A stretch of DNA of 64,000 nt from Marinoscillum sp040222955 (GTDB lineage Bacteria; Bacteroidota; Bacteroidia; Cytophagales; Cyclobacteriaceae): positions 1-64,000 of the forward strand of contig NZ_JAVKCA010000007.1 of assembly GCF_040222955.1 (NCBI RefSeq). Direction: 5' to 3'. Below are positions 45,001 to 54,044 of this stretch, in pieces (position 1 is the first letter of the stretch; each line of letters begins with the position of its first letter). The notes under the pieces are model-generated. The model made no database searches. It had not been told where the DNA came from and saw only the letters and a list, made by a program, of their open reading frames with translations. Both the position numbers and the translations under genes were made by a program.

Positions 45001-45193
45001 CTATTACGAAACGGCTGATTTCTATCTATCGAATGGCCTGCACGTGCCAACCAAGACAGAAAAGGCCATGGTAGCCAGATTTCAGTCGGTCATGGAAGCT
45101 GCCAATCAAAAAACAGATGACTACCTGGCTTCAAATTGGGCTACGTATAAAGCACAAATGGAGGCCCTTGACCTCAGCCCGTTTAAAGATTAG
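42029..45193 (+). CDS. Secreted sortilin/BNR-repeat (VPS10-like) protein
   Basis: A 1054-residue protein with a signal peptide (cut near AFSQK). Residues about 35-740 form a beta-propeller series of Asp-box (BNR) repeats, such as KSLDGGKNW, KTTDGGKTW and ITRDGGKTW, as in the VPS10/sortilin and glycosyl hydrolase-like groups. The rest (about 745-1054) has an acidic Lys/Glu stretch, a beta-sandwich (TLEVFTMEGKLIRTIKQ) and a C-terminal helical region. No T9SS sorting domain is present. Proteins of this type are usually annotated as glycosyl hydrolases but the activity is untested; the propeller need not be catalytic. Monocistronic. Confidence 0.88.
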   Translation: MKRYFAYLLITLPLMAFSQKVDMELLKGIKPRSIGPAGMAGRVTAIDVVNNRPEVIYVGTASGGLWRSESGGTAWEPIFDKQTTASIGAVAIQQSNPSVIWVGTGEGNPRNSLNGGDGIYKSLDGGKNWIKMGLDKTRNIHRIIVDPQNPNTVYVAAIGSPWGIHPERGVFKTTDGGKTWNKILYVNDKTGAADMVMDPTNPNKLMVGMWEHYRQPWFFTSGGSGSGLYVTHDGGDTWVKRIDEDGLPKGDLGRMGLAIAPSNPKIVYALVEAKKNALYKSEDGGFKWNKVNDKSEIGNRPFYYADIFVDPVNENRLYTVYTYINVSTDGGRSFDQLMPAYNTTRGVHPDHHAWWIHPTDPNYIIEGNDGGLNISRDRGTTWRFVQNLPVAQFYHIAVDNDFPYNVYGGMQDNGSWAGPAYVWKDQGIRNSYWQEVSFGDGFDVVPDQDDNRYGFSMAQEGWVGRYDLKTGHFEYVKPHAPELDVKLRFNWNAAIGQDPFDSKTLYFGSQFVHKSIDKGQTWDIISPDLTTNDKSKQKQDESGGLTMDATGAENYCTILAITPSVLEKDVLWVSTDDGNIQITRDGGKTWTKVSQNIKNLPVNVWIPQIQVSNKNPGEALVIANNYRNFDFKPYAYRTTNYGKTWERIVDENDATSYALSIVQDPVEPKLMFLGTDDGLYISIDEATTWTKWTNDYPTVNTMDMVIHPREHDLVIGTFGRAAYVIDDIRPLRAMASAGIGILDKPIHLFEPPTAYNAIWQQPTGSRFGADAMFNGENRKSGAMLSYVINVPKKDETEKEKGEKKDEEKGLDSLTLEVFTMEGKLIRTIKQKVPDKNGVNRMYWSLDEKGVSGLSRKELDTKREPGGVDVMPGTYKLRLFYAGESSESQIDVKFDPRMEVSTEALKARYDALKALESDKELALGHVEQIKEKLAIIDELTKRMKAKNEKAFEAELKLSTETRDTLNSLLDLYLGKEDDRQGITADQTDNVNSYYETADFYLSNGLHVPTKTEKAMVARFQSVMEAANQKTDDYLASNWATYKAQMEALDLSPFKD

Positions 45194-45230
45194 TCAACCG
45201 GATTTAAGAGTTAACAGGATATTTGGATAA

Positions 45231-45271
45231 ATCGTATTGTTTATCGTATTTTGTACGATAAACAATACGAT
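45231..45271. promoter_or_regulatory. Inverted-repeat operator of vapBC
   Basis: ATCGTATTGTTTATCGTA (45231-45248) and TACGATAAACAATACGAT (45254-45271) are perfect 18-bp inverted copies around a 5-base spacer. The right arm ends 1 base before the vapB ATG. Antitoxins of type II modules bind such palindromes to repress their own operon, so this is the likely autoregulatory site; binding here would also block the translation start region in transcription. Confidence 0.88.
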
Positions 45272-45272
45272 C

Positions 45273-45488
45273 ATGAAAGTCACAGCACTCATTGAAGATG
45301 ATTTGGTTGAGAAAATCAAGGAAGCCACAGGCGGTAGAAACATCACCGATAGCATCACCATAGCCCTCAAGGAATATTTGAGCAATAGGAATATCGACAA
45401 GGTGATAGATGAAATAGAGCGAGAGCCTTTCGTATTCAATGAAGATATGGCGGCTTATGGCATCCGCAATCTCAATCGAAACAGATGA
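45273..45488 (+). CDS. VapB-type antitoxin
   Basis: A 71-residue antitoxin. The N-terminal ribbon-helix-helix-like region (MKVTALIEDDLVEKIKEATG then DSITIALKEYL) would dimerise and bind DNA; the C-terminal part (EREPFVFNEDMAAYG) would wrap the toxin. The start at 45273 was chosen because it follows the operator; an upstream ATG lies inside the palindrome. It overlaps vapC by 4 bases (ATGA). Confidence 0.9.
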   Translation: MKVTALIEDDLVEKIKEATGGRNITDSITIALKEYLSNRNIDKVIDEIEREPFVFNEDMAAYGIRNLNRNR

Positions 45489-45856
45489 TTCTGGTAGATA
45501 CCTCTGTTTGGATCAGTTTCCTTAGAAACTCAGATCCGGATCTCAGCGCTATTTTGAAATCTTATTTGAAAAGAAAGGAAATCTATGCGGTGAGCGCGGT
45601 ATTTGGAGAGCTTTTGCAAGGCGTAAAGAACAAACGGGAAAGAGCGCTTGTCCTGTCCCTTTGGGAAAACCTGCCTGCTGTGAATGAGTCAGATTTATTC
45701 ATTAAGGCAGGAGACCTCTCAAATAAGCATAAGTTTTACGCGCATGGAATTGGATTGATTGATTGCTACATCCTGGCGGCAGCCCTGAACAACGATCTGG
45801 CACTTTGGACGTTGGATAAAAAACTGGGTGCGGCGGCAGATAGTTTAATCCGGTAA
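45485..45856 (+). CDS. vapC: VapC-type PIN-domain toxin
   Basis: A 123-residue ribonuclease toxin of the PIN fold. The acidic metal-site residues are D5 (MILVDTS), E42 (VFGELLQG), D93 (GLIDCYILA) and D111 (TLDKKL), all present, so it should be active. VapC toxins cut tRNA or rRNA when freed from VapB. It is read with vapB by a 4-base overlap and followed by a terminator. This is the only toxin-antitoxin module in the window. Confidence 0.93.
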   Translation: MILVDTSVWISFLRNSDPDLSAILKSYLKRKEIYAVSAVFGELLQGVKNKRERALVLSLWENLPAVNESDLFIKAGDLSNKHKFYAHGIGLIDCYILAAALNNDLALWTLDKKLGAAADSLIR

Positions 45857-45880
45857 AAGCCTTTATTTGTTTTTCTTCTA

Positions 45881-45910
45881 AAAAAAGACCGGCATGAACC
45901 GGTCTTCTTT
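45881..45910. terminator. Rho-independent terminator after vapBC
   Basis: AAGACCGG (45885-45892), loop CATGAA, CCGGTCTT (45899-45906), with A and T runs on both sides, so it may serve vapBC and the minus-strand protease gene. Confidence 0.8.
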
Positions 45911-45934
45911 CAATAATCATAATCCCTACTTATG

Positions 45935-48900
45935 TTATTTCACGATTACCCTGAAATCAACCAGCCCCTGACTGGTATTGAGCTTCAAGAAATAGACTCC
46001 AGCCTTAAAGCTGCTAAGAGGAATTTCCATTTCCTTCACCTTGTTGACCTGAATGATCCTGCCTGTCAAATCAACGAAATAGCTTTCATAGACTTGAACC
46101 TGATCCGCCAGCCTCAAATACAACCTGTCAGTGGCCGGATTTGGGAATACTTCTATGCCAACCTGCTCACCATCCACAGCCAGTACCATGTCTATTGTGA
46201 CGCTACCTTCAGCTGGTTGTGCTACACCATCAGATACGCTCACAGTTAATACCCTTTCTCCGCCTATCGCAGGTAATTGAGTGACGTCAGCGATCTTCAG
46301 TTCCCCATCGCTGGACAATGAAAAGGCGCCATCATCATTGCCATCGGTGATCTGATAGATCAGCTCATCACCATCAGGATCATCCGCTGACAAACTACCC
46401 ACGAGATGCCCATTGGTGAATCTTGAAAGGGAAAAGTGGCTGTCCTCAAGTGTAGGAGCTCCATTGTCAGCCGTCACGCTCAGCATCCAGTTGAAGTCTG
46501 TTTGAAAAGGCTCACTACCCCACTTAATTAAGAGTGTCTGATCCGCTTCCAAATCCTCTATGGTTACCTCAGCCATCAGATGGAACCAGCCGTTCTCAGG
46601 ATCATCGTTCGCGGCAAGCAGGTTCCCATCGCAGGCATCATACACTTCAATGTATGAGTTGGCATACGATACGTTATCCAGACCGACAGATGTCAGGGTT
46701 ACATCACCGGCTTTTGGCAGCGTATATTCATACCATTTCGGAGCGCCCTTAAACCGGTATAAGCCTGGAAGTATCTCTATGGCGCTATCGCAGTGATCAC
46801 CACTTTCCAGTTCCACAATCTCCAACTCCCAGTCAAACCCCGGTCGTGTACCATCTGTCAGCTCACCAAAAAAGATCATCACTTCCTCTCCTGCCTCCAG
46901 GCCTTTCACCTCTACCCTGTCTTCACTGATCGCATAGCTGTTCAAGGTGCTGCAATCCGCACTCACCCCCATGGTGCGGTAACGTGCGGACGAAGGTTCC
47001 AACCTGGAAATAACAAGCTTTTTATCGGCTGCAGGCATCGTGTAAGAAACCCAGTAAAAATTACTCACATAGTTCGGTACGGTATTAATGCCCTCGTGCG
47101 CCTGGTACGGGAACTCACAAAATATACCCTGCTCCGGATCACCCACAAATAGTCGCCAGTCAAAGGAATACTGGGCTGAGTTCATGCTATTGGCCCACCT
47201 GATGTAGACGGTTGTACCGGCTTCCAGTTCCGGGAGGTATGCAAAGCTCTGTGGGTCACCACCGTAATCATAACTGTAAGCGATCAATTCACCATCACAG
47301 GCGTCATAGATTTCCACATATGTGTCAGTGGAAGTATAACCTACTGAGCTCACAGAAAATGAGGTGGTTACGGGCATCGTGAAAGTAAACCACGCGGGCA
47401 TTGGTCTCTTACCATTGTTGACACCTTCCACCGCTACTAGTGGATCTTCACATGAATCTCCTTGTCTGGGCTCATCTGTGACAATTTCCCAATCAAAAGC
47501 CTCGTATGAGTAGGCTCCGTCCCATTTGATCAATAAAGTTTGACCTGCTTCCAGGTTTTCAAGGATCACCCTGCTTTGGAAGTATTCAATCCAATCTTCC
47601 AATACCAATATGTTATCATTACTGGCCAGCAGGTTCCCATCACAGCCGTCATATACTGACAACAGCGTGTTGGAGAAAGTGAATGGCATGGATGAAATCG
47701 TATAGTTTCCGGGAGTTTCCACAGTATAGGTAAACCACTGGGAAGCATATTCCGCATGATTTAGCCCATAACTGGCTACTAGTGGATCATCACATTGATC
47801 ACCCTGCTTCACAGGAATTTCCTCCAACATCCACTCCACTCCCGGAAACGGGTAATCGATTGACCAGAAGATGAGCACTTCTTGTCCCTTGGAAAGGCCC
47901 GACATAAATGCCTCACCCACTCCACTGTAAAGAATGTCAGCGTTGGTACACCCGTCAAGTATCGCTACAAAGGGGCTCCCATCTCTATGGGCACCCTCAT
48001 AAGTGAGCTTCAGACTACCGTCTTCAGCCATTTTGTAGTTATACCAAACAGGAGCTGTCTCCGAAGTGTTACTCCCTGTCACTGCTGTGATAGTGTGTTC
48101 ACAATTATCACCCGGCATGATGTCTTCAACGGTAAGTTCCCAGGTAAAACTTTCATCAAAGTAATCTAAACTCCAGATAAACACGAGCTCCGTTCCTGCA
48201 GGAAGGTCAATGGCTCTGCCCTTTCCACTTCCGCTACCCACCCAGCTGAATAGCTGACAGTCATCATTCACAAAAATGGCCATTTCCACCGACTTGCTGC
48301 TGAATGCTGTAATGGTCTTTCCATTTGCCGGTACGGTATATTTATTCCAAAACAGATGACCAAAATAGTAGTGCTCCCTGTCCACTGTTACAGTGTTAGT
48401 CCCTGCGTTGGCTTGCACAGCAGTGGCGCAATTGTCTCCTGGCAGAGGATCAATTTCTTCTATGATCCAGTCAAATCCTTCGTAGGACCATTTCTCTGAC
48501 CATAGAATGTAGAAGGTCTCTCCTGCCGGCACACCATATAAAATGAGCTGAGCCTGATCATAAGAATCGTAATTCGCATCATACCCCTCGTCATTGTCCA
48601 TTATAATCTGACCATCACATTCCTGCTTGATCACCAGGTGAGTATTCACCTCCGTAAGACCTATAGAACTGATCATCAGATTGCTGTATTTGGTGGTAGT
48701 GAAGGCAAACCACTGCGGTGCGGCATCCGTATGATTGAGGCCTGCCTGCACCTGCTTAGCAACTGAACATACTTCACCATTTTCGAATGGTGAAGCGGTG
48801 AGAGTCCATTCATACCCAGATGCCAGGGATGCACTTTCCCATGCAATTTTGACGGTTTCTCCTCCTTGTAAAGCGGTAGTCAGTCCCACTTCAGTACCTG

Positions 48901-50866
48901 TGACACTGCTCAATAAAAAGCCATCACAGTCATTGAACAACTTTAAACTGACCGGTTCATCTGTGCCTTCTCCACGCAAGGTAAGGTTCCCGGTGGCAGG
49001 CATGGTGAAGGTGTACCAATATTCAAAAGGTGCATCGTAGGGAATAATGTTTGGCCCCTCTACAGCAGCAATTGCTTCGCTGCAGGCTTCACCGCTCCTG
49101 ATAGACGCAGTGCTAAGTGTCCATTCTGTATTTCCGCCCTGAGGTTCAAATGAAATAAAGAGACTTTCATCAGCACTTACATCAAACACTGTCAGTGTGC
49201 CCTTTCCTCCCTTCATCAAATTGAGCTGGTTACAGTCATTTCCGTACACATTGACATCCAGGTTACCTCCTGAGATAGTGATCTTTTGATGATCCATATC
49301 GGGACTAAACTGGTACCAGTAAGTACCCAATGAAGTTGCCGGAAGTGTGTTGGTGCCTTCTATCGCCACAGCAGCCACCCCACAGGCAGCTCCTTCCTCC
49401 GGGGTGTCGGTAGACAGCTGCCATGTGAAAGGATCCCACTGTCTGTTCTCCCAAAGGATTCTAATGGTTTCCCCAGCTTCGAGTGCCATAGAAAGCTCCG
49501 ATTGTAGCGTGCCATAGGCATCATCACTTACATTTATCGGATGTGTTTGACATTCCCTGAACAGCGACAGCTTCGTATCAACGGAGGCTCCCAATGAAGA
49601 AACAGTGATCACCTCCTGATCAGCTGCAGTATACTGATACCAGGAAAGTGGCATTTCTGCGGTGTTGTTTCCGGCGATGGCCGGAGGTGCAAGCTGGCAA
49701 ACCAACAAGGCATTTCGCATTGGGCTCATTTCTAAAACCGTACGCATGCGCCAGCGCTGATCATTGGTAAAGATATTCATACAGCCATCGGTGCTGTAAT
49801 CCATGTAATTTTCGATCATGTCCGAAGCTCCTCCGGGACAGCTGTCTCTGACCTGACAGGAGCGGTTGGGGCCATCGGCAGCTGGAGTATCTTCACAATA
49901 ATCATCCGCATTGCAATCCCCATCTCCCCATATATGTCGAAGACCGAGCCAGTGGCCCACCTCATGAGTGGTAGTCCTCCCCTGATCAAAAGGAGCTGAT
50001 ACCTCGCCTGTTCTTCCAAAAAACTGGTACCCAATCACAATACCATCGGTAAAATCAAATCCATCTTCAGGAAGACCGTCCAGTCCTGATAAGTTGGGAA
50101 ACTGAGCATATCCAAGTAACCCTGAGTTCCCGAAGTTGAGCACCCAAATATTAAAGTATCGATAAGGATCCCATTGGGTATTAGGCTTCAACTCTTCCTC
50201 AATCGTAGTATAATCATAAGTGGAATTATAGCCAGTAATGCGATCAATCCCCGGCTCCTCCAGAAGGTGGCCGTAAGGGTCCGTCAGCACGGGTACAAAC
50301 TCTATATGGATGTCAGCCCCATCAGGGTGTTCGTTGAATCCCGCACCTAATCTTCTGAAATCTTCATTGAGTACGTCAAACTGGGACATAATCTGCTCCT
50401 GACTGATATTTGATCCGATACCACGGGGCTCACCACTGTGAACCACGTGAACGATGGTCGGGATTCTATAAATAGTCTCCGGATCAGAAGACATTCTGGT
50501 CACGTTCAGCTGCCTGGAAAGCCGCTCTTCAAAATCCTCTGTAGACAATCTTCCGGAATACTTTTCCCTCAACTTCTGCTCGTTTTCTACAGTGAAGCAG
50601 GTTCTGACTTGCGGAGAGGAATCAGCCGATTGAAAAGGGTTCCAATGCGCTGAAGTTGAACCCTTACTCCCGGAATTTTGCGCGCCAAAAGATGAATGAG
50701 TAGTCTTGGGTTCCGCTTGAGCATTCGAAGGAATTTGCGAACCGAATTGGCTTTGAGTAATCGGAACCGGGTATTCCCGATGCTGGTCAAAAGGATTTTG
50801 CCCGTATATTAAGTTGTAATGGCTGCATAAAATGGTGAAAAGAAAAATCATGCATACGTGTTTCAT
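45935..50866 (-). CDS. Secreted M43 (pappalysin-type) metalloprotease with ten tandem domains and T9SS tail
   Basis: A 1643-residue exported protease. Signal peptide (cut near IYGQN), then a propeptide (about 25-135), then the M43 zinc domain (about 140-395) with the metal site HEVGHWLGLRH starting at H301 and the Met-turn ENYMDYSTDGC. Ten tandem beta-domains of about 100-115 residues follow (about 396-1470), each with a W-x-x-F/Y core and ending in GDxC/ExxC, for example WFTFTMP. A cadherin-like domain (about 1475-1565) and a type A T9SS sorting domain (about 1568-1643, FPNPATDRLYL) close the protein. M43 enzymes include cytophagalysin and ulilysin. The repeats probably bind a surface or polysaccharide. 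Confidence 0.94.
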   Translation of the reverse strand: MKHVCMIFLFTILCSHYNLIYGQNPFDQHREYPVPITQSQFGSQIPSNAQAEPKTTHSSFGAQNSGSKGSTSAHWNPFQSADSSPQVRTCFTVENEQKLREKYSGRLSTEDFEERLSRQLNVTRMSSDPETIYRIPTIVHVVHSGEPRGIGSNISQEQIMSQFDVLNEDFRRLGAGFNEHPDGADIHIEFVPVLTDPYGHLLEEPGIDRITGYNSTYDYTTIEEELKPNTQWDPYRYFNIWVLNFGNSGLLGYAQFPNLSGLDGLPEDGFDFTDGIVIGYQFFGRTGEVSAPFDQGRTTTHEVGHWLGLRHIWGDGDCNADDYCEDTPAADGPNRSCQVRDSCPGGASDMIENYMDYSTDGCMNIFTNDQRWRMRTVLEMSPMRNALLVCQLAPPAIAGNNTAEMPLSWYQYTAADQEVITVSSLGASVDTKLSLFRECQTHPINVSDDAYGTLQSELSMALEAGETIRILWENRQWDPFTWQLSTDTPEEGAACGVAAVAIEGTNTLPATSLGTYWYQFSPDMDHQKITISGGNLDVNVYGNDCNQLNLMKGGKGTLTVFDVSADESLFISFEPQGGNTEWTLSTASIRSGEACSEAIAAVEGPNIIPYDAPFEYWYTFTMPATGNLTLRGEGTDEPVSLKLFNDCDGFLLSSVTGTEVGLTTALQGGETVKIAWESASLASGYEWTLTASPFENGEVCSVAKQVQAGLNHTDAAPQWFAFTTTKYSNLMISSIGLTEVNTHLVIKQECDGQIIMDNDEGYDANYDSYDQAQLILYGVPAGETFYILWSEKWSYEGFDWIIEEIDPLPGDNCATAVQANAGTNTVTVDREHYYFGHLFWNKYTVPANGKTITAFSSKSVEMAIFVNDDCQLFSWVGSGSGKGRAIDLPAGTELVFIWSLDYFDESFTWELTVEDIMPGDNCEHTITAVTGSNTSETAPVWYNYKMAEDGSLKLTYEGAHRDGSPFVAILDGCTNADILYSGVGEAFMSGLSKGQEVLIFWSIDYPFPGVEWMLEEIPVKQGDQCDDPLVASYGLNHAEYASQWFTYTVETPGNYTISSMPFTFSNTLLSVYDGCDGNLLASNDNILVLEDWIEYFQSRVILENLEAGQTLLIKWDGAYSYEAFDWEIVTDEPRQGDSCEDPLVAVEGVNNGKRPMPAWFTFTMPVTTSFSVSSVGYTSTDTYVEIYDACDGELIAYSYDYGGDPQSFAYLPELEAGTTVYIRWANSMNSAQYSFDWRLFVGDPEQGIFCEFPYQAHEGINTVPNYVSNFYWVSYTMPAADKKLVISRLEPSSARYRTMGVSADCSTLNSYAISEDRVEVKGLEAGEEVMIFFGELTDGTRPGFDWELEIVELESGDHCDSAIEILPGLYRFKGAPKWYEYTLPKAGDVTLTSVGLDNVSYANSYIEVYDACDGNLLAANDDPENGWFHLMAEVTIEDLEADQTLLIKWGSEPFQTDFNWMLSVTADNGAPTLEDSHFSLSRFTNGHLVGSLSADDPDGDELIYQITDGNDDGAFSLSSDGELKIADVTQLPAIGGERVLTVSVSDGVAQPAEGSVTIDMVLAVDGEQVGIEVFPNPATDRLYLRLADQVQVYESYFVDLTGRIIQVNKVKEMEIPLSSFKAGVYFLKLNTSQGLVDFRVIVK

Positions 50867-51068
50867 ATTGGATTAAATTATGGTTGTTTAAACAGACAAA
50901 AACACGCGTTGAAATCAATCCGTTGGAACGGAGGTTTGAAATTTTGATGGGTGGCAAAATGAGGATGTGAACGATAATTCTGAGGGTAAAAAAACCTGGT
51001 GAGTTTTACGATTACCTCATGTTAGCTCGCTGTTCTTTTTGACTGAAACGTATCGATGGCCTCAAAAA

Positions 51069-51094
51069 AAAGCGCCACATTCCTGTGGCGCTTT
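51069..51094 (-). terminator. Rho-independent terminator of ppc
   Basis: An 11-bp stem AAAGCGCCACA / TGTGGCGCTTT with loop TTCC. On the minus strand it is followed by a T-run, and it lies 25 bases after the ppc stop. Confidence 0.88.
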
Positions 51095-51119
51095 CCTGTT
51101 ATCCTTTGTTTTTATTTGA

Positions 51120-53885
51120 TCAACCTGTATTTCTCATAGCTGATGCTATGCCATTGATGGTGAGCATGAGCTGAGTCTGAGTGATCTCCGCTGCGGGATC
51201 GTTGGCAGCCTTTTCCTTTCTCCACTTGGCCAGCAACTTCACCTGACGCTTATGCAGGTACATCATGAGGGAAGCACGGAGCTGATTAGAGTAATAGTGG
51301 TTTTTTCTTCGTTTCTCGATGTCCTGTCCGAGCAGATCCATAAGCATCTCTCTGGTGAGGGCCAATTCTCCAAGGAAAAGACCCAGGAATTTCTCTCTGA
51401 GCTTGGTGTCGCTAACGAGTGACGCGTATTCAGTCATCACTTCTTCATCAGTGGCGGCCAGACTGGTATCCACATTGGTGAGTACGTACCTGATAAACGG
51501 ATCATAGACCAGCACCTTTTTGAACTCTTCATAAGCCTTATTGTCTTTGTCTCTCAGCTCACTCAGGGCAGTACCCAGACCGTACCAGCTGGTCATGTTG
51601 TAGCGCGACTGGCTCCATGAAAACACCCAGGGAATGGCCCGGAGATCTTCCAGAGAATTAGCTCCGGTTCTTTTGGCCGGCCTGGACCCTATCTTGCTGG
51701 TTTCAATAGCATCAATCGGGGTGGCTTCTCTGAAGTACGGAATAAACCCTTCCTCACGCATGAGGTTCTCGTAGTGCTTTTTGCTATCGTCTGCCAGCCG
51801 CTGTAGTACATGAGCCAACGGATGTGGCTTGCGCTCTGTAAATTGACTGAGTATGGCTGTGGCAGCCGTACTGGCCATCAATAGTTCAATGTTATACTCA
51901 GCATTCACCTTGTTAGCATATTTCTGTGCTATGGTTTCTCCCTGTTCGGTCAGCCTCAAATCTCCTCCAATACTGGAATGCGGCAGTGAATTGATAAAAT
52001 AGTGCGTAGGGCCAGCTCCACGGCTAATGGAACCGCCTTTCCCATGGAAAAACCTGATTTTTACATCGAAGTTCTTTCCAGTTTCATATAACCTGGATTG
52101 TGCTTTATAAAGGTTCCATTGGCTTGCCATGATCCCTCCATCTTTGTTGCTGTCGCTATAGCCCACCATTACCTGTTGCACAGGTTTGTCCAGTTCTTCT
52201 TTTTGCTTGAAGTGATTCAGGCTGCGCTGGGTAAACGGGTGTTGTAAAAAACCTCTCATAATATCCGGACCATTTTCCAGGTCTTCAATGGTCTCCAAAA
52301 GCGGTACCACGGGCAGCTCAGACACCAGGCCTTCCTTGGTCTGCCTGGTAAGGCCTGCTTCCCTGGCCAGAAGGTATACCAGTAGCAAATCTGAAACGCT
52401 CCGCGTCATACTTACGATCAGCGATCCTATGGAATCAGTACCGTATTTTGATATATGACTCTCCAATACCCTGTAACAGTTGACCACAGCCTCTGCATTG
52501 GGGCCCAATTTGATTTTTTGATGAGTAAAAGGCCGGTTGGATTTCAACTCCTGATTGATGAACTCGATTCTCTCCTCTTCACTCCACTCAGGGTAATTGG
52601 TTTTCTCAAAGCCAGCGGCCTCCAGCAGCTGCTGCATGGCCTTGTCGTGGAAAGCGCTATTTTGTCTCACATCCACTTTGGCCAGATGAAAACCAAAGGT
52701 CTCTACACTCCTGATCGCTGTATGAATGTCATCATAAGCTATTGATTTAGAGCCATATTCAATCATTGCCTTTTGAAGTAACTTTAAATCATTCAAAAGT
52801 TCTTTGGATTCCACATAACATCCGGGGTACTCCATGATCTCGGTGGCATGGCCACGTCGGGTGTCTACCGGTAGTTTGGTGATGAGCACATTCACAAATT
52901 GCCGGAAGGCCTCGCCCCTGTTTCTCGAAAAAGCCTCATCCCCTCTGGAGCCGAGTTCCGACTGAATCTGAAGCATTCGTTTTTTCAGATCAGCATTGAC
53001 CTCATCCATTTCAGCTGTAAAACTCAGATGCCTTACGAGATCAGTAAGCTTTCTTCTGATCACCACGATTGCATTGAGTCTGAGCGATTTAAGTGTTTCC
53101 TCGGTCACCTGCTCCGTGACCAGTGGGTGACCATCACGGTCTCCGCCCACCCAGTCGCCAAAGGACAGCTTTGGCCACGCATTGAGCTCATAGATGGTTT
53201 GAGCGTTAAAGCCCTGATCTTCCCATGCCTGAATCATTCTGCGATCCATCACCGGGATTACCTCCGGGAATACATTGATGAGGTAGTGCATAATGTTTCG
53301 CAGCTCAGACTGCACATCCGGCTTCTCCAGAAAAATCTCCCCCGTCTTCCACAGCCTGTAGAGTGTCTGCTTGATGTTGTGGCGGATATTGGCAATCTCT
53401 TTCCTGGTATACATGGAGTTTTCCCTGTTCACCATCAGTAGGTATAGTTCCCTATGATGCTCCAATACGGTAGCCCTTTTGGCCTCTGTCGGGTGAGCGG
53501 TGAGTACAGGCTCCACCCGGATGTCTTTCAGGCGTATGGCAATATCCCTTTCGTCGATGTTGTGCGACTTTAGCTTTTGTAGATTGTTGGCCCACAGACC
53601 GTTCACAGAAGCCAAATCCTGATCTTCCAGGCTTCTTCTATGCTGAACTGCACCATTAATCTCCACCATGTTGACCAGCTGAAAAACAAGTGAGTAAAGC
53701 TGTATGTGCTTCTCCGTTAGTTCCTGAGAGGCAAGTTCCGGGATATCATTGATCCAGGGAATCTGTGAAGCCATGGCTTCCTCTCCATTTTCCAACAAAA
53801 TCTCTTTTAATGCATTCAGCAGGTACTCTAAATCCTCATATGGTTTCCCCAAAGTTTCCTTCAATAGGTTCAGCGTGGCTTTCAT
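51120..53885 (-). CDS. ppc: Phosphoenolpyruvate carboxylase
   Basis: A 921-residue enzyme that carboxylates phosphoenolpyruvate with bicarbonate to oxaloacetate, feeding the TCA cycle. The catalytic histidine lies in HPTEAKR (near residue 130), the phosphate-binding loop reads FFHGKGGSISRG (near 610-625), and GYSDSNKDGG is present. Length is typical for the bacterial enzyme. I start at the ATG at 53885 (MKATLNLLKETLG); the ATG at 53912 adds nine atypical residues. Monocistronic. gltA, which uses its product, lies about 1 kb away on the other strand. Confidence 0.96.
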   Translation of the reverse strand: MKATLNLLKETLGKPYEDLEYLLNALKEILLENGEEAMASQIPWINDIPELASQELTEKHIQLYSLVFQLVNMVEINGAVQHRRSLEDQDLASVNGLWANNLQKLKSHNIDERDIAIRLKDIRVEPVLTAHPTEAKRATVLEHHRELYLLMVNRENSMYTRKEIANIRHNIKQTLYRLWKTGEIFLEKPDVQSELRNIMHYLINVFPEVIPVMDRRMIQAWEDQGFNAQTIYELNAWPKLSFGDWVGGDRDGHPLVTEQVTEETLKSLRLNAIVVIRRKLTDLVRHLSFTAEMDEVNADLKKRMLQIQSELGSRGDEAFSRNRGEAFRQFVNVLITKLPVDTRRGHATEIMEYPGCYVESKELLNDLKLLQKAMIEYGSKSIAYDDIHTAIRSVETFGFHLAKVDVRQNSAFHDKAMQQLLEAAGFEKTNYPEWSEEERIEFINQELKSNRPFTHQKIKLGPNAEAVVNCYRVLESHISKYGTDSIGSLIVSMTRSVSDLLLVYLLAREAGLTRQTKEGLVSELPVVPLLETIEDLENGPDIMRGFLQHPFTQRSLNHFKQKEELDKPVQQVMVGYSDSNKDGGIMASQWNLYKAQSRLYETGKNFDVKIRFFHGKGGSISRGAGPTHYFINSLPHSSIGGDLRLTEQGETIAQKYANKVNAEYNIELLMASTAATAILSQFTERKPHPLAHVLQRLADDSKKHYENLMREEGFIPYFREATPIDAIETSKIGSRPAKRTGANSLEDLRAIPWVFSWSQSRYNMTSWYGLGTALSELRDKDNKAYEEFKKVLVYDPFIRYVLTNVDTSLAATDEEVMTEYASLVSDTKLREKFLGLFLGELALTREMLMDLLGQDIEKRRKNHYYSNQLRASLMMYLHKRQVKLLAKWRKEKAANDPAAEITQTQLMLTINGIASAMRNTG

Positions 53886-54044
53886 TGTTATTATTTTTAT
53901 GAAATGATGCAAATTACATGATATTTTGCAATGAAAATTAAAATAATTTGAAAAATCAATAATTTAACTTTAGATCTTGGTATTCGCCAATAGATAAGCT
54001 TCCCCGTATTAACTTTACGTTTCATTTATACCAAAAACCACAAA

